Assembly: GCA_013388525.1 (NCBI GenBank)
Contig: JACAFA010000246.1
Span: 1 to 6,962 of the forward strand
Source: Ignavibacteriaceae bacterium
GTDB taxonomy: Bacteria; Bacteroidota; Ignavibacteria; Ignavibacteriales; Ignavibacteriaceae
Direction: 5' to 3'
DNA length: 6,962 nt
A program made the position numbers and the translations under genes. A model generated the notes under the pieces. It worked only from the letters and a program-made list of their open reading frames with translations, ran no database searches and was not told the DNA's origin. Positions 1 through 6,006 of this stretch are shown here, in pieces; position 1 is the stretch's first letter, and the number at the start of each line of letters is the position of its first letter.

Positions 1-8
1 AGAATACT

Positions 9-1043
9 CTAACTATTAACCACTATGTTTTTCAATGTTTCAATCCACATCGGATGATCGTTCAAACTTTCTACTAACTGAACTTTCTCTCCGCCGTGTT
101 CTTCAAATAATTTTTGATACTCAACTCCAATTTCAATTAGGGTCTCAAGACAGTCTGCTACAAATGAAGGACTAAAAACCAACAATCGTTTTGCGCCTTT
201 CTTTGCCTGCTCAATTATAACTTTATCAGCAAACGGTTCCAGCCACTTTTTGTCCAGTCTGGATTGAAAACAGACGGTATATTTATCAGAAGAAAGACCA
301 AGTTTCTCTGCTATTAATCTCGTGGTTGCATAGCAGGTTGCTTTGTAGCAGAACTTGTTCGTTTCATTTATTTCAGCCTCACAGTTGTGCTCTTCACAAA
401 GAGTTTTATCCTTATAAACTTTATCAACCTGCCGTACCGGCAAACCGTGGTAGCTAAAAAGTACGTGATCATAATAATCGTGTTTATATTTTTTAGCCTG
501 CTCTAAAACGGTATTAATATAACCATCGTTATCATAAAACTGACCGATAAACCTTACTTCCGGAATTACCCACCACCTGCTAATTATTTTCATTACCTTA
601 TCAATTACGGAACCCGTTGTTGCTGAGGCGTATTGTGGAAAGAGTGGAATGACAATAATTTTTTCATAATTACTCTTGTAGATTTCAGAAAGCACATCAT
701 CTATTGAAGGATTTTTATATCTCATTGCAAGAAAAACATCGTAATCATCGCCAAGAGACCTTTGCAATTTTTCCCGAACAGATTTTCCGTAATAAAGAAT
801 GGGCGATCCCTTTGTTCCATCAGGCAATCCGTTGTGTACCCATAGTTCTTCATAAATTTTTGCTGACTTCGGTGCGCGGAAAGGAACAATTATTAGATTA
901 ACAAGAATGAACCGGGCTAATGCGGGAATATCTATAACGCGTGGATCGTTAAGAAATTCAAAAAGATATTTCCTTACGTCCTTCACGGACGGACTATCCG
1001 GCGTGCCTAAATTTATGAGTAGAACTGCAGTTTTAATTTTCAT
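9..1043 (-). CDS. hemH: Ferrochelatase with a four-cysteine insert
   Basis: Ferrochelatase inserts Fe2+ into a porphyrin, normally protoporphyrin IX, in the last step of heme synthesis at the cytoplasm/membrane interface. The 344-residue protein is complete and of family length. It opens with the typical NLGTPDSP segment (11-18), carries the catalytic-histidine motif FSYHGLP (His199), then FQSRL (259-263), and PSFVADCLETLIEIG with the conserved acidic residue Glu300. Between the histidine motif and the ATTR segment lies an insert with Cys216, Cys221, Cys232 and Cys237. Four-cysteine inserts at this place are known from a class of bacterial ferrochelatases that bind a [2Fe-2S] cluster, so a cluster is likely, though not shown. 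The start at the CAT complement (1041-1043) fits the family N-terminus. No Shine-Dalgarno sequence precedes it. It is divergent from the small gene at 1111, and its stop lies 9 bp from the window edge, so a downstream operon partner cannot be judged. Confidence 0.97.
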   Translation of the reverse strand: MKIKTAVLLINLGTPDSPSVKDVRKYLFEFLNDPRVIDIPALARFILVNLIIVPFRAPKSAKIYEELWVHNGLPDGTKGSPILYYGKSVREKLQRSLGDDYDVFLAMRYKNPSIDDVLSEIYKSNYEKIIVIPLFPQYASATTGSVIDKVMKIISRWWVIPEVRFIGQFYDNDGYINTVLEQAKKYKHDYYDHVLFSYHGLPVRQVDKVYKDKTLCEEHNCEAEINETNKFCYKATCYATTRLIAEKLGLSSDKYTVCFQSRLDKKWLEPFADKVIIEQAKKGAKRLLVFSPSFVADCLETLIEIGVEYQKLFEEHGGEKVQLVESLNDHPMWIETLKNIVVNS

Positions 1044-1110
1044 AATTTATAAATGAGTCATTTGCTAAAGTTTCAATATGAAATTTAATAAGTCTTTGAG
1101 TGATTATTAA

Positions 1111-1512
1111 ATGAAATTTTTCTTTTTAACTATAGTAATTTTCCCTTTAATTCTCTGGAGACAGTGCTCAGATGATCCAGATGATTGTTTATGCACAGAG
1201 GAATTCAGAATGTATTTGGTTACTATTGTTGACACCCTGGGCAATCCTGTTGATTCGGTTCACGCATTAATAACCAATGAACTTGGAAAAGAGTACGATT
1301 TTAGAGTTTATTCTCCGCCGCCCTTTATGCATGGAGCTTATATTGTTATGACAGATGGCTACGAGAAAGATTTTCTTACCGGTCCAAAAAAAATATTTTT
1401 CGTCGGCAATAAAGACAATAAAGAAACCTCTGCTGAGTTTTTGTTCCGAACTGATAAATGTCTTTGCCATGTTTATAAGAATTCTGGTCCGGACACTTTG
1501 ATAATTAAATGA
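1111..1512 (+). CDS. Small exported protein of unknown function, possible beta-sandwich
   Basis: I do not recognise a named family. The 133-residue product begins with a short charge and a hydrophobic stretch (residues 3-16) ending in WRQCSDD, so it is probably exported through Sec. Cys19 could be a lipidation site, but Arg-Gln before it is a poor lipobox, so a lipoprotein is only possible. The mature part has a segment of the type YLVTIVDTLGNPVDSV (35-50), which looks like a strand-turn-strand of a carboxypeptidase-regulatory or Ig-like beta-sandwich. Two Cys-Leu-Cys motifs (26-28 and 117-119) flank this domain and could be joined by disulfides outside the cytoplasm. The start is the first ATG giving a signal sequence. 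No Shine-Dalgarno sequence is visible. It lies 34 bp upstream of the DUF5996 gene and could be cotranscribed with it. Confidence 0.72.
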   Translation: MKFFFLTIVIFPLILWRQCSDDPDDCLCTEEFRMYLVTIVDTLGNPVDSVHALITNELGKEYDFRVYSPPPFMHGAYIVMTDGYEKDFLTGPKKIFFVGNKDNKETSAEFLFRTDKCLCHVYKNSGPDTLIIK

Positions 1513-1546
1513 ACCCTGATAATCAAAGACATTAACAAATTATTTT

Positions 1547-2362
1547 ATGATTTCACAAATATCTTTTCCTGAATTAATATTAAATGATTGGAAGGAGACG
1601 CGGGATACTCTCCACAAATATTGCCGTCTTGTCGGAGCAATTAGAGAAGCTCTTTCAAAGCCACTTCCACATGCTCTGCATACTAATCTTCTCATCAGCA
1701 GGAGCGGATTTACTACATCAGCCTTATATAAAGAACCTTCTTCCCTGAACCAGACTTTCGAATTAATTCTGGATATTAGTCATAAAAGATTACGAATCAT
1801 CTCGAACTACAGAGAACCATTATATATTGCTTTAACCGGTCAGTCTCTGAATGCTTTGTGCGATGAAACATGTAGTTTAATGACCGATATTGGCATTAAA
1901 CCTCCTCTTGAAAGACCTAGTTTTATAGAAGGAACACGCGGTCGTTTTGATTCAGAAACGTTAAAGACATATTGGAGAGCGGTAACATCAGTTAACCGCA
2001 TATTAAAAGAAATTAAAAAGGAACTTCCGAAAGAAACCAGCCCCGTCCAACTTCGACCAGATGATTTTTCTCTGATTCTGAATTGGTTCGGGAAAGGACT
2101 TCCTCTCGCCAGTGAATTATCAACTGAACAGGTCGAGTTTGGATTTTCAACTGGTGATGAGAATATCAGCGAACCATATTTTTATATATACACCTTTCCT
2201 GAAAGCGAAATCCTTGAAGAGTTTACAAAGCCAGGTACATTTATCCGCACAAAAGGAAATTTAAAAATGGCGGTTCTCCCTTGGAGTAGAGCTATTCACA
2301 GCAAATTTCCAGAAAAAACAATAACAAATTTTTTTAAGAGCGTAAAGCCCTTATTTAAATAA
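1547..2362 (+). CDS. DUF5996 family protein
   Basis: The 271-residue cytoplasmic-looking protein (no signal peptide, no membrane segment) matches the pattern I know for DUF5996, a family without an established function. Landmarks in order are WKETRDTLHKYCRLVGAIR (15-33), NLLISRSGFTTSALY (47-61), the FELILDI strand (71-77), YWRAVTSVNRILKEIKKEL (142-160), SPVQLRPDDFSL (165-176), WFGKGLP (180-186), FYIYTFPE (212-219) and LPW (244-246). Length and order agree with family members. Where many members have a histidine- and aromatic-rich stretch after the SPV motif, this one has QLRPDD, so any metal or ligand site there may be changed. No Shine-Dalgarno sequence precedes the ATG. The 34-bp gap to the preceding small gene suggests a two-gene transcript. 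The family assignment is from memory of its consensus. The function is unknown. Confidence 0.85.
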   Translation: MISQISFPELILNDWKETRDTLHKYCRLVGAIREALSKPLPHALHTNLLISRSGFTTSALYKEPSSLNQTFELILDISHKRLRIISNYREPLYIALTGQSLNALCDETCSLMTDIGIKPPLERPSFIEGTRGRFDSETLKTYWRAVTSVNRILKEIKKELPKETSPVQLRPDDFSLILNWFGKGLPLASELSTEQVEFGFSTGDENISEPYFYIYTFPESEILEEFTKPGTFIRTKGNLKMAVLPWSRAIHSKFPEKTITNFFKSVKPLFK

Positions 2363-2460
2363 CTTGCTATATATTTCTTCGTAGTTGTTCTACAATTAAA
2401 TAAAACTGTTTCCTCTTTTAAATCAGCAATCATTCATCAATTTTTAAATCCTTTTCTGTT

Positions 2461-2479
2461 TTGACTTGAAAAAAAGTCA
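2461..2479 (+). promoter_or_regulatory. Inverted repeat upstream of the KamA-like gene, possible operator
   Basis: TGACTT (2462-2467) and AAGTCA (2474-2479) form a perfect 6-bp dyad around a purine-rich 6-base spacer. It overlaps TTGACT (2461-2466), which resembles a sigma-70 -35 box with a weak TATCTT 16 bases further on. No T-run follows, so a terminator is unlikely. A regulator-binding site or a small hairpin is possible, but the dyad is short enough to be chance. Confidence 0.25.
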
Positions 2480-2503
2480 GGATATCTTAAATTGTTATTG
2501 CAA

Positions 2504-2530
2504 TTGCTGAGTTTCCGACGCTTTTATACT
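2504..2530 (+). promoter_or_regulatory. Candidate promoter of the KamA-like gene
   Basis: TTGCTG (2504-2509) and TATACT (2525-2530) resemble sigma-70 -35 and -10 boxes. The 15-base spacer is shorter than the usual 17, so the -10 is the more convincing half. It would put the transcript start near 2537 and give a leader of about 28 bases that contains the strong ribosome-binding site. The 202-bp gap after the previous gene agrees with a separate promoter. Confidence 0.3.
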
Positions 2531-2552
2531 TATCAGAAGAAACAATAACAAA

Positions 2553-2558
2553 AAGGAG
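2553..2558 (+). promoter_or_regulatory. Strong Shine-Dalgarno site for the KamA-like gene
   Basis: AAGGAG lies 6 bases before the ATG at 2565, which fixes the start of this gene. None of the other five genes in the window has a comparable site before its start, so this gene may be translated more efficiently or may come from a different source. Confidence 0.8.
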
Positions 2559-2564
2559 CTTGCC

Positions 2565-3914
2565 ATGACATATAAATCATATATGCTGTACAACTATAAA
2601 GCTCTCCCGCAGATTGCCAGTCTTCCAGAGGATTTAATAGAAGCAATTGATGTTGTGGGCTCTGTACTGCCATTCAAGACTAATAACTATGTTGTTGAAA
2701 ATCTGATTGACTGGAATAATGTGCCCAACGATCCGATATTTACTTTAACTTTTCCACGAAAGGAAATGCTTCGTTCGCACTATTATGAAAAAATGAAAGC
2801 TGTAGTATCGAACGGAGCCTCAAAAAGTGAGATAAAAGTAGCGGCGGATGAAATCCGACGTGAACTAAATCCTCATCCTGCGGGACAGCTTGATCATAAC
2901 GTGCCGCAAATGGATGGAGAAAAAGTTTTTGGAATGCAGCATAAGTACAGAGAAACGGTGCTGTTTTTTCCCGGGCAAGGACAAACTTGTCATGCCTATT
3001 GTACTTTTTGTTTTAGATGGCCGCAGTTTGTCGGAATGGATGAGTTGAAGTTCGCTTCCAGGCAAGCAGAGCATCTTACTGAATACATCTCTAAAAATGA
3101 TTCCGTAACCGACGTGCTCTTCACTGGTGGCGATCCCCTAATTATGAAGACGAAAATCCTTGAGGCATATATTCGCCCACTTCTTGACTCTAACATTAAA
3201 AACTTAAAACATATAAGAATAGGTACAAAAGCTTTGGCATACTGGCCGTTTCGTTTTTTGACTGATGATGATGCAGATGATCTGCTTAAGCTTTTCAGTG
3301 ATGTAAAAAAAGCCGGCAAACACCTTGCGTTTATGGCTCACTTCAACCATCCAAAAGAGTTGAAACATTCGGCAGTTAAAGAAGCTATAGAAAGAGTTTT
3401 GGAAACCGGTGCGGTAATTAGAACTCAGTCGCCTGTAATGAAACACATAAACGATTCGCCGCAGGTCTGGGCAGAGATGTTAGAGAAGCAGGTTGAGCTT
3501 GGCTGCATACCATACTATATGTTCGTTGCAAGAAATACTGGCGCCGATCATTATTTTTCTCTTCCATTAGTTGATGTGTGGAAACTTTTCAGAGAAACAT
3601 ATCAATTAGTAAGCGGAATATGCAGGACAGTACGAGGACCGAGTATGTCCTGTCTCCCTGGTAAAATGCAAATACTGGGAGTTAATGAAATCGGAAACGA
3701 AAAAGTATTTACGCTAAGATTTATCCAGGGAAGACATCCCGATTGGGTTGCTAAATCTTTCTTTGCAAAGTTCGATGACAAAGCTACGTGGTACACAGAT
3801 TTAAAGCCCGCCTTTGGTGAAGAGAAGTTTTTCTTTACAGATGAGTTGAATGAGATTCTAAATCCGTATAAAATTGATTACGATTTAAGTGATAATACAA
3901 ATCTCGTGTTTTGA
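2565..3914 (+). CDS. KamA-family radical SAM/PLP aminomutase-like protein, substrate probably not lysine
   Basis: This 449-residue protein belongs to the lysine 2,3-aminomutase (KamA) family, whose enzymes use a [4Fe-4S] cluster, S-adenosylmethionine and PLP to move an amino group from the alpha to the beta carbon. The cluster motif CxxxCxxC is Cys142, Cys146 and Cys149. Arg151 sits where KamA Arg134 binds the substrate carboxylate. FTGGDP (186-191) is the SAM-binding glycine motif. Lys367 in SCLPGKMQ aligns with the PLP-binding Lys337. The positions equivalent to KamA Asp293 and Asp330, which hold the lysine side-chain amine, are Arg323 and Ser360, with the family spacings (37 and 7 residues) kept exactly. 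Automatic annotation would probably say lysine 2,3-aminomutase, but the pocket argues against it. An acidic or otherwise different amino acid is possible. No partner genes of lysine fermentation or EF-P modification are adjacent. A strong Shine-Dalgarno site sets the start, and a terminator lies downstream. Confidence 0.9.
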   Translation: MTYKSYMLYNYKALPQIASLPEDLIEAIDVVGSVLPFKTNNYVVENLIDWNNVPNDPIFTLTFPRKEMLRSHYYEKMKAVVSNGASKSEIKVAADEIRRELNPHPAGQLDHNVPQMDGEKVFGMQHKYRETVLFFPGQGQTCHAYCTFCFRWPQFVGMDELKFASRQAEHLTEYISKNDSVTDVLFTGGDPLIMKTKILEAYIRPLLDSNIKNLKHIRIGTKALAYWPFRFLTDDDADDLLKLFSDVKKAGKHLAFMAHFNHPKELKHSAVKEAIERVLETGAVIRTQSPVMKHINDSPQVWAEMLEKQVELGCIPYYMFVARNTGADHYFSLPLVDVWKLFRETYQLVSGICRTVRGPSMSCLPGKMQILGVNEIGNEKVFTLRFIQGRHPDWVAKSFFAKFDDKATWYTDLKPAFGEEKFFFTDELNEILNPYKIDYDLSDNTNLVF

Positions 3915-4045
3915 GAAGGTGTTGATATTCAATTCGAATATGGAAAGAAAAAAATATATTAATTCTTTCGTTCCGGTCCTGAGCTTGAATTTGTTTTGAT
4001 TATTCTTCCCAATTCGGGAACAAGTACTTCTGATTTTACCAACTT

Positions 4046-4075
4046 AAAAGGCGATCAAAAACGGTCGCTTTTTTT
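4046..4075 (+). terminator. Intrinsic terminator after the KamA-like gene
   Basis: GCGATC (4051-4056) pairs with GGTCGC (4063-4068), including one G-U pair, around an AAAAAC loop. Seven T residues follow (4069-4075), and four A residues before the stem could pair with the first T's. This is a standard rho-independent terminator, about 130 bases after the stop of the KamA-like gene. It separates that gene from the nucleotidase gene. The upstream A-tract gives weaker function in the reverse direction, where no gene is nearby. Confidence 0.85.
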
Positions 4076-4134
4076 CATAATCTGTTATCTGTCATTTTGT
4101 TATTTTTCAAATAAAAATCAATCAGAATATTTAA

Positions 4135-5898
4135 ATGATAAACAGATTCTTAAGTCCGCTTTTATTTGCTCTATTAACCAGCCTTTCTGCTTTTGCTCAA
4201 ACTGTAACAGTAAAAATTATTGAAACATCTGATGTTCACGGCGCAATTTTTCCTTATGACCTTAAAGAAAATAAAGAAACAAATTCTTCGCTGGCACGAG
4301 TTACAACTTATATGAAAGAACAGCGTGCCGATACAAATCAGATAGTTTTTCTGTTGGATAACGGAGATATTCTTCAGGGCGATCCGGTTGTTTATTACTA
4401 CAATTTTGAAAAGATAGATACAATTCATCTTTATGCTGATGTAATGAATTATATGAAATACGATGCGGGTACAGTTGGAAATCACGATATTGAAACCGGA
4501 CACGACGTTTACGATAAGTTCAACAAAGAAATAAATTTTCCGTGGCTTGCTGCTAATGTTATCCACACAACGACTAACGAACCTTACTTTAAACCTTATA
4601 CAACGATTGAAAGAGGTGGAGTAAAAATCGCAGTACTTGGTTTAATCACTCCGGCGATTCCTCAATGGCTGCCGGAAAAGATTTGGTCAGGAATGCGTTT
4701 TGATGATATGATTGAAACAGCACAAAAATGGGTTAAGAAAATCCGTGAAACTGAACAGCCTGATTTGATGATTGGGTTATTTCACGCCGGTGTTGATTAC
4801 ACATATAATGATCAGAACGAAAACACTTATAAAAACGAAAATGCGTCGAGACTTGTTGCAGAAAAAGTTGATGGTTTTGATGTTGTGTTTGTTGGACATG
4901 ACCATAATGGCTGGAATTTTAAAACCAGAAATCTTTCCGGTAAAGATGTTCTAATAGTAGGCACAACTTCCCGCGCAAGGGATGTTGCTGTTGCAAATTT
5001 CGTTCTAAAATATGATAATACAAGTATGGTTTATGAGAAGAAAGATGTTTCCGGTGAAATTATTGACATGAAAAACCTCACTCCTGATTCCGAATTTATG
5101 ACAAGGTACGAAAACAATTTACAAGAGGTAAAAAATTATGTCAATCGTTACGTGGGTGAGTTTACAGAAACAATTTCTTCAAGAGATGCGTTGTTCGGTC
5201 CATCAAAGTTTGTAGATTTGATTCACACAATTCAGCTTGATCTGACAGATGCAGATGTTTCTTTTTCTGCACCGCTCTCATTCAATGCAAAGATTGATAA
5301 AGGAACCGTTTGTGTTAAAGATCTGTTTAATCTTTATAGATATGAAAACCTTCTTTATACAATGGAATTAACAGGACATGAAATAAAGGATTATCTGGAA
5401 TTTTCTTATGGCAACTGGATGAACCAAATGAAAAACGAAAACGATCATCTCTTAAAATTTAAAATTAATGAAAACGGAAACTTAATATATTCTGAGCGAG
5501 ACAAGTCTCCCGAACTTGAAGAACGATATTTTAATTATGAATCCGCCGCAGGAATTGATTACGTTGTTGATGTTACAAGGCCAATAGGTGAAAGAGTAGT
5601 AATTAAAAACTTTTCAAATGGAAATTCTTTTGATCTGAACTCAAAATACAAAGTTGCTATTAACTCATATCGGGGTAATGGCGGCGGTGGTCATTTAACT
5701 CGTGGAGCAAAGATTCCGCAGGAAGAGTTATCTGCCCGTGTTATCAATTCAACTGAAAAAGATTTACGTTACTACCTTATGAAATGGATAGAGGAAGAAA
5801 AATATGTCACGCCTGTTTTATTAAATAATTGGAAAATTGTACCTGAAAATTATTGGCAAGCTGGAAAAGAAAAAGATTATCAATTACTCTTTAAATAA
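4135..5898 (+). CDS. Secreted 5'-nucleotidase / 2',3'-cyclic phosphodiesterase-type metallophosphoesterase
   Basis: The 587-residue enzyme is of the UshA/CpdB type, which removes phosphate from nucleotides or cyclic nucleotides outside the cytoplasm for salvage and phosphate supply. Residues 1-21 form a signal peptide with a likely cut after AFA. The N-terminal metallophosphoesterase domain shows the two-metal ligands in order: Asp33 and His35 in SDVHG, Asp78 in DNGD, Asn116 and His117 in GNHD, His217 in FHAG, and His255 and His257 in GHDH. The C-terminal substrate-binding domain has FNLYRYENLLYTMELTG (398-414) and the glycine loop SYRGNGGGGHL (511-521), which is closer to the CpdB form (NYRAxGGGG) than to classical 5'-nucleotidases. 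The exact substrate cannot be fixed from sequence. The protein looks complete and has no anchor at the C-terminus, so it should be periplasmic or released. The ATG at 4135 gives a proper signal peptide. No Shine-Dalgarno sequence is present. It stands alone between a terminator and a long inverted repeat. Confidence 0.93.
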   Translation: MINRFLSPLLFALLTSLSAFAQTVTVKIIETSDVHGAIFPYDLKENKETNSSLARVTTYMKEQRADTNQIVFLLDNGDILQGDPVVYYYNFEKIDTIHLYADVMNYMKYDAGTVGNHDIETGHDVYDKFNKEINFPWLAANVIHTTTNEPYFKPYTTIERGGVKIAVLGLITPAIPQWLPEKIWSGMRFDDMIETAQKWVKKIRETEQPDLMIGLFHAGVDYTYNDQNENTYKNENASRLVAEKVDGFDVVFVGHDHNGWNFKTRNLSGKDVLIVGTTSRARDVAVANFVLKYDNTSMVYEKKDVSGEIIDMKNLTPDSEFMTRYENNLQEVKNYVNRYVGEFTETISSRDALFGPSKFVDLIHTIQLDLTDADVSFSAPLSFNAKIDKGTVCVKDLFNLYRYENLLYTMELTGHEIKDYLEFSYGNWMNQMKNENDHLLKFKINENGNLIYSERDKSPELEERYFNYESAAGIDYVVDVTRPIGERVVIKNFSNGNSFDLNSKYKVAINSYRGNGGGGHLTRGAKIPQEELSARVINSTEKDLRYYLMKWIEEEKYVTPVLLNNWKIVPENYWQAGKEKDYQLLFK

Positions 5899-5899
5899 T

Positions 5900-5986
5900 A
5901 ATAGAACGCAGATTCAGATGATTAGACAGATTCGCTCTGAGCTCTGTTGTCTCATTTAATCTTCGCAAGCAGCGTTCTATTCTTTT
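5900..5986 (+). repeat. Long imperfect inverted repeat, possible terminator or dispersed intergenic element
   Basis: AATAGAACGC (5900-5909) and GCGTTCTATT (5972-5981) form a perfect 10-bp stem. The dyad continues inward as AGATT (5910-5914) with AATCT (5958-5962), leaving a 9-base bulge (5963-5971), then ATGA/TCAT (5918-5921/5952-5955) and ACAGA/TCTGT (5926-5930/5943-5947). CAGATT occurs twice in the left half (5909-5914 and 5927-5932). CTTTT follows the right arm, so it may end transcription of the nucleotidase gene, although the T-run is short and the loop large. It starts 2 bases after the nucleotidase stop and fills most of the gap before hemL. A dispersed hairpin repeat is the other reading. 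Confidence 0.55.
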
Positions 5987-6006
5987 ATGAATTAAACTAA
6001 AAAATT

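Noticed and set aside
1111..1170. Lipoprotein signal in the small exported protein
   Set aside because: Arg-Gln directly before Cys19 does not fit the lipobox, which needs a small residue at -1. I kept it only as a possibility in the gene entry.
2381..2393. GTAG-TTGTT-CTAC hairpin after the DUF5996 gene
   Set aside because: The stem is only 4 bp and no T-run follows, so it does not qualify as a terminator.
2461..2480. FNR/CRP-type operator reading of the TTGAC...GTCAG dyad
   Set aside because: The spacing between the arms is 10 bases instead of the family's 4-6, and the arms do not match the FNR or CRP half-sites.
2996..3319. 107-codon open frame on the minus strand inside the KamA-like gene
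   Set aside because: It is fully inside a gene with clear family motifs and has the composition of an antisense shadow. The same holds for the other long antisense frames within hemH, the nucleotidase gene and hemL.
3996..4223. 75-codon open frame starting with TTG before the nucleotidase gene
   Set aside because: It runs through the intrinsic terminator, has no ribosome-binding site, overlaps the signal-peptide region of the nucleotidase gene in another frame and translates to a low-complexity sequence.
5899..6006. tRNA or other known RNA gene in the gap before hemL
   Set aside because: There is no acceptor-CCA, anticodon-loop or T-loop pattern, and the pairing is a single long irregular hairpin, not a cloverleaf.
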